64,000 bases of DNA from Mesorhizobium loti. GTDB lineage: Bacteria > Pseudomonadota > Alphaproteobacteria > Rhizobiales > Rhizobiaceae. Position 1 is the first letter of the stretch, and every line of letters begins with the position of its first letter. The position numbers and the translations under genes are program-made. Positions 39,746 to 47,568 of the stretch are shown here, one piece after another. The DNA is taken from positions 558,001-622,000 of the forward strand of contig NZ_PJRO01000001.1 of NCBI RefSeq assembly GCF_002858745.1, written 5' to 3'. The notes under the pieces were generated by a model. It worked only from the letters and a program-made list of their open reading frames with translations, did no database searches and was not told the DNA's origin.

Positions 39746-40336
39746 ATGTTGAAGAAGCAGCTTTCGCTGGCGGTGTCCGCGCTGATCATGCTCGGCACCG
39801 CCTCCGAGACAGTAGCAGGCGGCCGCGCGGTCGAGTGTTACGAGCCGTACCGGACCCGTCCGGTCTACGATACAATCTATGGAGAGGAACAGGTCAGCCC
39901 TGGCTACAGCCGGGTCGTGAGGACCCCTCCGATCTACGGCACACGCCAGCGCACCGTGCTGATCCGGCCAGAACGCGTCAGCTACGAAGTGATCCCGGCG
40001 GTCGTCGACACCCGATACCGTACCGTGCAGGTCTCGGACGGAGGCTATGGCTGGGAGTGGCGCTGGATCAACGGCCGCCGCGTGCTGTGCAAGATCAAAT
40101 ACAAGCCGCGTTACGAGAGGGTTGCCGAAACCGTCGTGGTCCAGCAAGAATCGCGCCGCCGCGTCGTCACTCCTGCGGAATATGGCTACGAGACCGAGCA
40201 GGTTGTCGTCCAGCCGGGATCCGAGCGTGTGTTGGAGGTCCCGCCGACCTATCGACAGGTCGCGCGCCGTGTGATGGTGTCCGAAGGACAGACTGGCTGG
40301 CGCCGGGTGCACATTCCACACCACTGCCAATACTGA
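39746..40336 (+). CDS. Secreted protein with degenerate Tyr/Val/Arg repeats
   Basis: I do not recognise a named family. The 196-aa product has a clear signal peptide (MLKKQ, hydrophobic to about residue 20, then SETVAGG). The mature part is built from four or five degenerate units of about 22 to 25 residues with the pattern P-x-Y-x-x-x-x-R-x-V-x-V, for example TPPIYGTRQRTVLIRP, PAVVDTRYRTVQV, TPAEYGYETEQVVVQP and VPPTYRQVARRVMV. A segment with WEWRWINGRRVLCKI interrupts them. Only three Cys are present. Such alternating patterns suggest a beta-rich structural or envelope protein, similar to repeats seen in some OmpA-type lipoproteins. AAGGGG precedes the ATG. It stands alone. Confidence 0.8.
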   Translation: MLKKQLSLAVSALIMLGTASETVAGGRAVECYEPYRTRPVYDTIYGEEQVSPGYSRVVRTPPIYGTRQRTVLIRPERVSYEVIPAVVDTRYRTVQVSDGGYGWEWRWINGRRVLCKIKYKPRYERVAETVVVQQESRRRVVTPAEYGYETEQVVVQPGSERVLEVPPTYRQVARRVMVSEGQTGWRRVHIPHHCQY

Positions 40337-40357
40337 GCAAGCAGGCTACTTGCCGAC

Positions 40358-40384
40358 AAAGCCGGGGCATCCCTCCGGCTTTTT
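40358..40384. terminator. Terminator after the repetitive secreted protein gene
   Basis: AAAGCCGG, inner GGG-CAT-CCC and CCGGCTTTTT make a long stem with a T run, 22 bases after the stop. Confidence 0.85.
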
Positions 40385-40409
40385 GCCGATGGCCGAATGA
40401 AGGGCCACC

Positions 40410-41108
40410 TCAGGACAGCCAGCGGAACGCCCGGCGCAAGAAGGCTTGCCCTTCCCGAATTATCGGATCGCCATGGGCCATCAGCACGTTATCCGCAGGC
40501 CAGGCCAAGATTTTCTGAATTGAGGCACGTGCCGCCTGCCTGTCCGTGAATGCGATCCGGAATTTGCGGGGCACCGACGCCTCAGCATTGACCATCAGAT
40601 CCAGCCTCGCCACGACCGCACGCCAGCCAGCAAACCAGCCGGGTTTGAAGTGCTGGACCAGATCGCAGAAAAGAACGGTTCGACTCGCCAGGTGAAAGAA
40701 TACCACTTCGGTGGTGATGAGATTTCCGCCTATGACGACTTGCTTCAAGTCGGCGCTCCAGGGCGGCGAACTCATGTCAGCGAGATCGCCATCAAAGGCG
40801 ATGCCAGGCCGCTTCTCGCGCAATCCCGGCGGGGCATAGGTCTTCGCCTGCGGAAAGGCGCGTTGCCACTCACCAAGAAACACGTGATGCAGCGAATTGG
40901 GGGGAACAAGACAGTTTACATCGCCCAACGCCCTGACCGCCGCTTGCAATTCAGTCGTAAGGGCAATCGGCGACCAGATGAACAACTGATCTCCGGACAA
41001 ACGAATGACCGCCATGCGGGTCGGATAGTGAAAACCTCCGGCGGCTGTTACGATTGGGCCATTGGCAGTCCATATTTCTGGCCCGAACTGTGTCAGGATA
41101 GAAGCCAT
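40410..41108 (-). CDS. DUF4336-family protein (metallo-beta-lactamase-like fold)
   Basis: The 232-aa product resembles DUF4336 proteins, which have a metallo-beta-lactamase-like fold with few of the usual metal ligands. Visible blocks: IWTANGPIVTAAGGFHYPTRM at the start (two short pieces), LFIWSPIALT, LVPPNSLHHVFLGEWQRAFP, the segment VVFFHLASRTVLFCDLVQHF and DNVLMAHGDPI at the end, whose His/Asp may bind metal. The function is unknown. ATG at 41108 is chosen because MASILTQFGPEIW is the family start; the frame continues upstream into the promoter. It is divergent from a TetR gene with only 50 bases between starts, so TetR control is likely. Confidence 0.8.
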   Translation of the reverse strand: MASILTQFGPEIWTANGPIVTAAGGFHYPTRMAVIRLSGDQLFIWSPIALTTELQAAVRALGDVNCLVPPNSLHHVFLGEWQRAFPQAKTYAPPGLREKRPGIAFDGDLADMSSPPWSADLKQVVIGGNLITTEVVFFHLASRTVLFCDLVQHFKPGWFAGWRAVVARLDLMVNAEASVPRKFRIAFTDRQAARASIQKILAWPADNVLMAHGDPIIREGQAFLRRAFRWLS

Positions 41109-41158
41109 AACGCCGCACCAACATTTACAGACATATAAATTTACACATATGTATAAAA
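41109..41158. promoter_or_regulatory. Compact AT-rich divergent promoter of the DUF4336 and TetR genes
   Basis: Only 50 bases separate the two start codons. They contain the short palindrome ACATATGT and a second ACATAT 14 bases earlier, around AAATTT. Both promoters must lie largely here or inside the genes, so one bound TetR dimer could repress both. The TetR mRNA would have a very short leader with no clear ribosome site. Confidence 0.5.
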
Positions 41159-41734
41159 ATGACAAGTTTGAAACGCACTGATCGATCCAAAAAACTGATC
41201 CTGGAGGCTGCCGACGCAGCGTTCCGGGAATTCGGATTCGAAAACACCTCGGTTGAAGACATCGCAGAGCGAGCCGGATTGACCCGCAAGACCGTCTACA
41301 ATCTGTTCGGCTCGAAAGAGGAAATTGCCCTCAGCCTTATCGCTCGCGTCGAGGCAAACGACACTGGCTACCGCGAACTGATCGCCCGCAACATAGCTGT
41401 CAGCGATTTGCTGGAACTGGTTTTCATGGACAGCGCAAGCTGGTGCGTGGCCAACCCATCGCTGGCGCGGCGGGCACTCGCGCCATCGATACGGCCATCG
41501 CTGGAGCCGCCGTCCGATCGCCCGTCCTTTCAGGGGCTCGTGCGCGATGTACTTATCCTCGGCCAGCAGCAGGGCCTGATCCGCAGGGACGAAGACGCGA
41601 ACTACCTGGCGCTGGTCCTGCTTGGGGTTTATGGCCAAGCGATGCTCAACTCCCTTGCGGGAGAACAGTTCGACCAGAGCCAGATCCGTCGGCTTGTCCG
41701 TATCGTTGTCGAAGGGATCGGCCGACAAACATAA
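41159..41734 (+). CDS. TetR/AcrR-family transcriptional regulator
   Basis: The 191-aa protein has the N-terminal TetR DNA-binding domain: ILEAADAAFREFGFENTSVEDIAERAGLTRKTVYNLFGSKEEI (read in parts) has the usual helix-turn-helix (IAERAGLTRKTVYNLF, residues about 38 to 53). The C-terminal ligand part is unassigned. Beginning with ATG at 41159, directly after an ATG in another frame at 41149, it lacks a good ribosome site. It likely represses itself and the divergent DUF4336 gene. Confidence 0.93.
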   Translation: MTSLKRTDRSKKLILEAADAAFREFGFENTSVEDIAERAGLTRKTVYNLFGSKEEIALSLIARVEANDTGYRELIARNIAVSDLLELVFMDSASWCVANPSLARRALAPSIRPSLEPPSDRPSFQGLVRDVLILGQQQGLIRRDEDANYLALVLLGVYGQAMLNSLAGEQFDQSQIRRLVRIVVEGIGRQT

Positions 41735-42041
41735 GCACCGCACCTGCCTGCGTTGGGCTCGCGCTTGACGGCCTGAAACAGCTGCGATAGCCATCCTCCC
41801 GCAGCTGCCCGCTTGGCTCTGCCGTAGGCGTTACCGTCATCCAACGCGCCTTTTCGAGAAGGTCCCCGCTGGGAAATCTCGATCACGAAGGCGCAACGGT
41901 ATGTCCTCATTCCCCAGCTCGGCCGCTTTTGGCCCGTTCGACACATGCTTTGGCAAGCGCTCTTGCCGAGATGCTGTTGTCCCACGGCGCAGCCAGGACC
42001 GCCGTCCGCCTTTCCCCAACAAGGACCTGAAAGGCAAACCC
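41735..42041. other. Gap between TetR and SDR genes (307 bases)
   Basis: No gene, RNA or strong hairpin is seen. Base composition is like coding DNA, but neither strand has a frame with family-like content. The ribosome site of the SDR gene (AAGGC, with AAGGAC 10 bases before) is at the right end; its promoter is probably within the last 150 bases. Confidence 0.5.
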
Positions 42042-42797
42042 ATGAAAATGACCGGCAACACCATACTTATCACCGGCGGCACCAGCGGTATCGGCCGCGC
42101 GCTGGCCGAGGCTTTTTACTCACGCGGCAACCGCGTCATCATCACCGGGCGACGGCAGTCGCGGCTTGATGAAATCACCGCGGGCCAGCCTGGTCTGTCT
42201 GGCATGCCGCTTGACCTCACCGATCCAGCATCGCTCGTCCGCCTGTCGGCCGACATCCGCATGCGCTTTCCCGAACTCAACGTGTTCATCGCCAATGCAG
42301 GCATTTCGCGGGCGGAGGACATGAGCACCGGCAACTGGAAAACCTCGGACGCCGAGACGATCATCGAAACCAATATTCTGGGTGTCTTGCGTATGACAGC
42401 GGCACTCCTGCCGATGCTGAAGGGGCAGCCCAACGCGACGATCATGGCCACCAGTTCGAACCTGGCCTTTGTGCCTCGTGCCGACTTCCCGACCTATTGC
42501 GCCAGCAAGGCGTTCCTTCATTCCTGGCTGCAATCGTTGCGGCATCAGCTCCGCAACGTGCCTGTCGAAGTGCTCGAACTCGCGCCGCCCTATGTGCAGA
42601 CCGAGCTTACCGGTGCTCAGCAAGCAATCGATCCGCGCGCCATGCCTGTCGATGCCTATGTCTCGGAGGTGATGCAATTGCTGGAGCGGGAGCAACACCT
42701 CAGAGGTGAGGTGCTGGTCGAACGTGACCGCGACCGGCGCTGGGCCGAACGTGAGGGCCGCTACGAAGCCACTTTCGCAACCATGAACCTTGGCTGA
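42042..42797 (+). CDS. Short-chain dehydrogenase/reductase (DltE-like)
   Basis: The 251-aa protein has a classic SDR fold: the NAD(P)-binding TGGTSGIGRAL at residues 11 to 21, NAGISRA near 85, and the active site with Ser in MATSSNLAF and Tyr/Lys in PTYCASKAF. The N-terminal Arg after the first sheet (ITGRRQSRL) suggests NADP preference. It resembles the DltE-type oxidoreductases, for which no clear substrate is known. The ATG at 42042 has AAGGCAAACC before it. TetR lies upstream on the same strand, so it may be part of that regulon, but this is not shown. Confidence 0.92.
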   Translation: MKMTGNTILITGGTSGIGRALAEAFYSRGNRVIITGRRQSRLDEITAGQPGLSGMPLDLTDPASLVRLSADIRMRFPELNVFIANAGISRAEDMSTGNWKTSDAETIIETNILGVLRMTAALLPMLKGQPNATIMATSSNLAFVPRADFPTYCASKAFLHSWLQSLRHQLRNVPVEVLELAPPYVQTELTGAQQAIDPRAMPVDAYVSEVMQLLEREQHLRGEVLVERDRDRRWAEREGRYEATFATMNLG

Positions 42798-42888
42798 AAG
42801 TCGCTTGGCATGCGCATTGGCGCGCTAGGCTTTGCACCAGTCAAGCCCGATTGAGCCCGAAAGAAGCAGACGACGCCTGGGCCATCCG

Positions 42889-43148
42889 TCAACTTTCGCG
42901 GCGGTTCCCCATCAGATCGCTGGGCGTGGAAGGAATTTCACGCCCAGCGACGATCGTGATCAGCAGACCACAACCGGTATCGGCACGATAAGCGCGGCGG
43001 ATGATGCGGTGACGGTCTCCCGAAGCTGCCAGCGGATTGGGGATCGGCCCTTGCTCGAGGATGGTAACACCATACCCAGCCTTGATCAGCGACCAGCTGT
43101 GGACAGGCCGGCAAGACCGGCGCCGACGACGATGACGATGACGTTCAT
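42889..43148 (-). pseudogene. Remnant of an FAD-dependent (sarcosine oxidase-like) oxidoreductase
   Basis: Read leftwards from the ATG at 43148, the first 20 codons give MNVIVIVVGAGLAGLSTAGR, a Rossmann FAD-binding start, and then hit TGA. One missing base at about 43090 explains this: in the next frame the family sequence continues as LIKAGYGVTILEQGPIPNP, then LAASGDRHRIIRRAYRADTG. After that the similarity stops and the frame ends at 42889. A complete protein of this family has about 380 residues, so it has both a frameshift and loss of some three quarters. It is not a gene any more unless the frameshift is programmed, which is unlikely given the truncation. Confidence 0.75.
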
Positions 43149-43206
43149 ATTGGCAATGTCCCTCTCATGCGGGAAAGTCGTCTCAACTCACAACTAGGGG
43201 CGTTTC

Positions 43207-43536
43207 TTGCAACACTGTCTTGTCCGCATCGATTGTTCCGAAGCCGTCGATCCACACGGTCTTTTTGCCGAAGCCTTTGGCTTTCCGGATTTTTATGGCC
43301 GCAACTGGGACGCCTGGATCGATTGCATGTCGCATCTGGACGAACCGGATGCTGGCCTTTCAGCCATCCATGTGGAAAAAGGCGGCATCGTCGTCATTCA
43401 GTTGGAGCAGGCCGAGGCACTCAAACGCAGCCGTCCGGATTTGCTCGCTGCCTTGTGCGAAAGCGCAGCCTTCGTGAACTGGCGACGCATTGAGGCGGGC
43501 TCCACCGCGATCCTATGCCTTTCCTTTGCAAGCTGA
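43207..43536 (+). CDS. Barstar-family (ribonuclease inhibitor-like) protein
   Basis: The 109-aa product matches the barstar fold: the core FGFPDFYGRNWDAWIDCM (residues about 24 to 41) is the family signature, including the helix that contacts the RNase in barstar. The C-terminus has the usual last strand (STAILCLSF). The start is a TTG at 43207, with AGGGGCG 4 bases upstream and no ATG available. A secreted RNase of the barnase type is absent from the window, so the partner is elsewhere or the protein has another job. It ends 9 bases before a cytochrome P450 gene, which suggests co-translation. Confidence 0.85.
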   Translation: MQHCLVRIDCSEAVDPHGLFAEAFGFPDFYGRNWDAWIDCMSHLDEPDAGLSAIHVEKGGIVVIQLEQAEALKRSRPDLLAALCESAAFVNWRRIEAGSTAILCLSFAS

Positions 43537-43545
43537 GACCGACTT

Positions 43546-44793
43546 ATGCCGACCAAGCCAGCCTATCTTTCCTTCGACCCGGCCAGCCGGCATGTCGGCC
43601 TCGACCCGCACGAGCCGGCCTTCGTGCAGGCCCCCTATGAAGCCTACGCCTGGCTGCACGCCAACAGCCCGGCCTTCTACTGGAAGGAATTCGGCTTCTG
43701 GTGCCTGGGCGGCTACGACACGGTCAACGGCCTGCTGCGTGACCGCCGCTTCGGCCGCCAGAACCCGGCCGGCATTCCAGACAGCCGTGGCCTCGACCAG
43801 GATCGCAGCCATTTGGCCGCCTTTGACGCTGTCGAGGCAAACTCCATGCTGGAGCTGGAACCGCCTGTGCACACCCGGCTGCGCACGCTGGTCAACCGCG
43901 CCTTCGTCTCGCGCCAGGTAGAACGGCTGCGGCCACGCGTGGAAGCGCTGGCCAACGAACTGATCGATCGGTTCGAACCTGGCAAACCGGTGGACCTTTT
44001 GCAGGCCTATGCAGCACCGCTGCCGATCACCATCATCGCCGAGATGCTCGGCGTGCCGGTGGAGATGGGACCGCAGCTGCTCGACTGGTCACACCAGATG
44101 GTGGCCATGTACATGCATGGCCGCACCCGCGAGACCGAGGATACGGCCAACCGCGCGGCGCGCGAATTCGGCGACTTCCTGCGCGGCTACGTCGCCGAAC
44201 GGCGCAAGCAGCCGGGCGACGACCTGCTGTCGCTATTGATCTCCGCCCAGGAGGATGGGCAGAAGCTTTCGGAGGACGAGCTGGTTTCGTCGACGATCCT
44301 GCTGCTCAATGCCGGCCATGAGGCGACCGTGCACCAGACAGGCAATGCGGTGCGCACGATCCTGGAGCAAGGCGGTGATCCGCGCCGATTTTTCACTTCG
44401 CCGGAGGCGACCGCTGCCACTGTGGAGGAATGCCTGCGCTACGACGCACCTTTGCACATGTTCACCCGCTACGCCTACCAGGAGCTCGAGGTCGTACCGG
44501 AAGTGACGATAAAGCCGAGCGAACAGGTCGGCCTCTTGCTCGGAATGGCCAACCGCGATCCGTCCGCCTTCGTGGGATCCGGCGCTTTCAACCCGGAGCG
44601 CGGTGACCAGAAAAATGTCTCCTTCGGCGCCGGCATCCATTTCTGCATCGGCGCGCCGCTGGCCAGGCTGGAACTGCAGGTCTCGTTGAGGACGCTGTTC
44701 GAGCGCCTGCCGATGCTGCAGTTCGCCGAGGAGCCGCGGTTCCGCGACACCTATCACTTCCACGGACTGGAACGGCTCAGCGTCCGTGCCTGA
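43546..44793 (+). CDS. Cytochrome P450
   Basis: Heme monooxygenase, 415 aa, soluble bacterial class. Seen motifs: the I-helix oxygen-binding LLNAGHEATVHQ, the ExxR motif in EECLRYDAPL, the meander, and the heme-binding loop SFGAGIHFCIGAPLARLEL with the Cys ligand. It needs a ferredoxin and a reductase, neither of which is encoded nearby. The sequence is like the CYP family of unspecialised rhizobial P450s whose substrates are unknown. It lies 9 bases after the barstar-like gene and 130 bases before a methyltransferase on the same strand. Confidence 0.95.
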   Translation: MPTKPAYLSFDPASRHVGLDPHEPAFVQAPYEAYAWLHANSPAFYWKEFGFWCLGGYDTVNGLLRDRRFGRQNPAGIPDSRGLDQDRSHLAAFDAVEANSMLELEPPVHTRLRTLVNRAFVSRQVERLRPRVEALANELIDRFEPGKPVDLLQAYAAPLPITIIAEMLGVPVEMGPQLLDWSHQMVAMYMHGRTRETEDTANRAAREFGDFLRGYVAERRKQPGDDLLSLLISAQEDGQKLSEDELVSSTILLLNAGHEATVHQTGNAVRTILEQGGDPRRFFTSPEATAATVEECLRYDAPLHMFTRYAYQELEVVPEVTIKPSEQVGLLLGMANRDPSAFVGSGAFNPERGDQKNVSFGAGIHFCIGAPLARLELQVSLRTLFERLPMLQFAEEPRFRDTYHFHGLERLSVRA

Positions 44794-44923
44794 GCTCTGG
44801 TTTCTCCTCGTATGAGCGCTGGGTGAAGTTCCCCGCGCCAACACTGCCACTCCGTGCTATCCTGCGTCTTTCGCAGGCATTGTTTCGCATCGCCGTACGT
44901 CTCGATGAGGGGGAGCGTGCACC

Positions 44924-45736
44924 ATGCGGCAGGACAAATATCTCCTCGGTCGTGGTCCGGCCGAGGAAGCAAGGCTGAAACGACAGATTGCCAATCTCGC
45001 ACCGGATTCCGACGCGCAGCTCGAACGCATAGGCATCAGGCCAGGCGAACAGGTGATCGATCTTGGCTGCGGTCCGGGTGGCGTGCTGCACCTGCTTGGT
45101 AAGCGTGTCGGCGTGACCGGCTCAGTGCTTGGCATTGAGCGCAGCCCGCATTTCGTCGAGATGGCGCGCCGCTTCGTGGCCGACCATGCGCTGTCGCAAG
45201 TGGAAGTGCGTGAGGGCGACGCCTACGACACCGGACTGGAGCGCGGCTCGTTCGATGGCGCGCACATGCGACTGGTCCTGGTCAACGTGCCGGAGCCGCA
45301 GCGCATCGTGCGCGAGATGGTGGCGCTGGTGCGACCAGGCGGCTGGATCGCGAGTTTCGAGGCGGATTTCGTCGCCCACTTCTGCGACCCGCCGCTGCCA
45401 GCCTGGGAACGACTGCTTCGTGCTTACATCGCCTACTCAGCTGCCCAGGGCATCGACCTGTTCATCGGCCGGAGTACGCATCGCCTGTTTCGCGAAGCGG
45501 GGCTCGCCGACCTCCATGTCGACGCCGTCTATCATGTCTATCCGCCCGGGCATGACCGCCGGCCGATGCTCCACGAATTCGTCAACAATGTGCGAGAGAA
45601 GATGATCGATCAGGGTTTCATCGCACAAGACGATCTCGAAGCAGACATGGCCGCGCTCGAAATCCATCTTGCAAACCCCGACGTGCTGGTGACCTCGCAC
45701 ACCTTCTTCCGGGTGTCAGGTCGGGTGCCGGGATAG
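44924..45736 (+). CDS. Class I SAM-dependent methyltransferase
   Basis: The 270-aa protein has the Rossmann-like methyltransferase motifs: motif I VIDLGCGPGGVLHLL near residue 45, an acidic residue at LGIERSPHFV, motif II VEVREGDAYDTGL and motif III region LVRPGGWIASFEADF. The substrate is unknown; the sequence resembles the ubiE/small molecule methyltransferase group. GAGGGGGAG lies before the ATG. Being on the same strand after the P450, it may share the transcript, though 130 bases separate them. It ends 8 bases before the convergent cupin gene. Confidence 0.9.
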   Translation: MRQDKYLLGRGPAEEARLKRQIANLAPDSDAQLERIGIRPGEQVIDLGCGPGGVLHLLGKRVGVTGSVLGIERSPHFVEMARRFVADHALSQVEVREGDAYDTGLERGSFDGAHMRLVLVNVPEPQRIVREMVALVRPGGWIASFEADFVAHFCDPPLPAWERLLRAYIAYSAAQGIDLFIGRSTHRLFREAGLADLHVDAVYHVYPPGHDRRPMLHEFVNNVREKMIDQGFIAQDDLEADMAALEIHLANPDVLVTSHTFFRVSGRVPG

Positions 45737-45744
45737 GAATGCCG

Positions 45745-46095
45745 TCAAAGCTTGATGACGTATTCTTTGCGGCAGGTCTCAAGCACTTCCCAGCTTCCCT
45801 TGAAGCCGGGCCTGAGCACAAAACTGTCGCCGGCGCGCACGGTGCGCGCCTCGCCGCCCTCCTCCGCGATCACCGAGACTCCAGAGAGGATGTGGCAGAA
45901 CTCCCACTCGTCGTAAGTGATACGCCATTTTCCGGGCGTCGATTCCCAGATTCCGGCGTAGAGGCCACCATCAAGCTCTTCGGCGTTCCAGGTGCGGAAT
46001 TTCGGGTCGCCGGAGACCAGACGATCCGGTGCCGGCGCACCATGCTCCGGTTCGATGCCATCAACAGAAACAGTGAGGAATTTCGGCTCGCTCAT
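45745..46095 (-). CDS. Cupin-domain protein (ethanolamine/ureidoglycine-type, DUF861-like)
   Basis: The 116-aa protein is a single cupin barrel. Its two motifs are recognisable: YDEWEFCHILSGVSVI with the metal-ligand-type Glu/His, and DSFVLRPGFKGSWEVLE. Relatives of this length are often next to dehydrogenases and have no known reaction. The ATG at 46095 (MSEPKFLTVSVDG) fits the family; the frame extends upstream into the metY gene in a way that is clearly antiparallel noise. A metY terminator hairpin overlaps its leader, so expression may be by read-through. Confidence 0.85.
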   Translation of the reverse strand: MSEPKFLTVSVDGIEPEHGAPAPDRLVSGDPKFRTWNAEELDGGLYAGIWESTPGKWRITYDEWEFCHILSGVSVIAEEGGEARTVRAGDSFVLRPGFKGSWEVLETCRKEYVIKL

Positions 46096-46096
46096 G

Positions 46097-46124
46097 AAAA
46101 GGCTCCGGTCTGATCCGGAGCCTT
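46097..46124 (-). terminator. Hairpin between metY and the cupin gene
   Basis: AAGGCTCCGG, loop TCTGAT, CCGGAGCCTT: a 10-bp perfect stem with TTTT after it on the minus strand, 14 bases after the metY stop and 1 base before the cupin ATG. It ends metY transcription or acts as an attenuator and ribosome-site block for the cupin gene. Confidence 0.75.
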
Positions 46125-46138
46125 CTGTGCCATGCCGA

Positions 46139-47422
46139 TCAGACTTTGGCGAGCGCCTGTTCGAGGTCGGCGACGATATCGTTGACGTCCTCGATGCCGA
46201 CCGAGAGACGCACCGTGTCCGGCCCTGCGCCAGCCGCCACCTTCTGTTCGTCGGAAAGCTGGCGATGCGTTGTCGAAGCCGGGTGGATGACCAGCGACTT
46301 GGTGTCGCCAATGTTGGCGAGGTGCGAGAACAATTCCAGCGCCTCGACAAACTTCACACCGGCGTCATAACCACCCTTGAGGCCGAAGGTGAAGGCCGCA
46401 CCCGCACCCAATGGCGAATACTTCTTGTACAGCGCATTGTTCTTGTCGGTCGGCAGGCCGGGATAAGACACCCAGGACACTTTCGGGTGATTTGACAGCC
46501 AGGCCGCCACGGTCGAGGCATTGTCGCAATGGCGTTGCATGCGCAGCGGCAGCGTTTCGAGCCCCGTCAGGATCAGGAAGGCGTTGAAAGGCGAAATCGC
46601 CGGGCCAAAATCGCGCAGGCCGAGCACGCGGGTGGCAATGGCAAAGGCGAAGTTGCCGAAGGTCTCGTGCAGCACCAAGCCGCCATATTCGGGGCGCGGT
46701 TCCGACAGCATCGGATACTTGCCGGATTTCGACCAGTCGAAGGTGCCACCGTCGACAATGACGCCGCCGATCGAATTGCCGTGGCCGCCGATGAACTTGG
46801 TCAGCGAATGGACGACAATGTCGGCACCGTGCTCGATCGGCCGGACCAGATAGGGCGTCGCCAGCGTATTGTCGACGACCAGCGGAATGCCATGCTTGCG
46901 AGCGATATCGCCCAGCTTCTCGATGTCGACGAATTCACCGTTGGGATTGGCAAGACTCTCCGCGAAAATGAACTTGGTGTTGTCGTCAATCTGCTTTTCG
47001 AAGGTCGAGAAGTCGGTGGTGTCGCCCCAACGCACTTCCCAGCCGAAGTTCTTGAAAGCATGGCCAAACTGGTTGATCGAGCCGCCGTACAGCCGGCGTG
47101 CGGCGACGAAATTCTCGCCGGATTTCAACAGCGTGTGCGCGACCAGAAGCTGCGCGGCGTGGCCCGATGCCACGGCAAGAGCTGCAGTGCCGCCTTCGAG
47201 CGCTGCGACGCGCTCTTCCAGCACCGCCTGGGTCGGGTTCATGATGCGCGTGTAGATGTTGCCGAACGCCTTCAGGCCGAACAGCGACGCGGCATGGTCG
47301 GCATCGTCGAAGACATAAGACGTGGTCTGGTAGATCGGCGTGGCGCGAGCGCCGGTGGCCGGATCGGGTTTGGCGCCGGCGTGAACCGCGAGCGTGTTGA
47401 AACCGGGTGCGCGCTGGCTCAT
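46139..47422 (-). CDS. metY: O-acetylhomoserine (thiol)-lyase
   Basis: PLP enzyme of the Cys/Met metabolism family that forms homocysteine from O-acetylhomoserine and sulfide (direct sulfhydrylation in methionine synthesis). At 427 aa it is longer than cystathionine synthases, as is typical of MetY. The PLP Lys lies in VVHSLTKFIGGHGNSIGG, the N-terminal PIYQTTSYVFDDADHAA and the segment GNIYTRIMNPTQAVLE are family-specific. The ATG at 47422 (MSQRAPGF) was chosen from the family start over an earlier one. It lies 146 bases after the CoA-binding gene. Neither metA nor metX is nearby. In the family, O-phosphohomoserine is a plant substrate only. Confidence 0.96.
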   Translation of the reverse strand: MSQRAPGFNTLAVHAGAKPDPATGARATPIYQTTSYVFDDADHAASLFGLKAFGNIYTRIMNPTQAVLEERVAALEGGTAALAVASGHAAQLLVAHTLLKSGENFVAARRLYGGSINQFGHAFKNFGWEVRWGDTTDFSTFEKQIDDNTKFIFAESLANPNGEFVDIEKLGDIARKHGIPLVVDNTLATPYLVRPIEHGADIVVHSLTKFIGGHGNSIGGVIVDGGTFDWSKSGKYPMLSEPRPEYGGLVLHETFGNFAFAIATRVLGLRDFGPAISPFNAFLILTGLETLPLRMQRHCDNASTVAAWLSNHPKVSWVSYPGLPTDKNNALYKKYSPLGAGAAFTFGLKGGYDAGVKFVEALELFSHLANIGDTKSLVIHPASTTHRQLSDEQKVAAGAGPDTVRLSVGIEDVNDIVADLEQALAKV

Positions 47423-47568
47423 CGAAAACCTCCTCAAATCGCCCCAAAAAATCGCCGGGCATTCTTGGGCGAGCCGCGCGGCGAATGCAAAGAAGATTTT
47501 GCTTACCGAGTGCTATTTTTCGAACCGGGAGCCAGCCGTTCAGCGAAAACGCGAAAAATTGTTGCTGG

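Noticed and set aside
42889..43148. Programmed frameshift in a functional short protein
   Set aside because: There is no slippery sequence at the shift and the protein would still lack about three quarters of its length.
43207..43536. Toxin-antitoxin pair with barstar as antitoxin
   Set aside because: No RNase or other toxin-like small gene lies on either side; the downstream gene is a P450.
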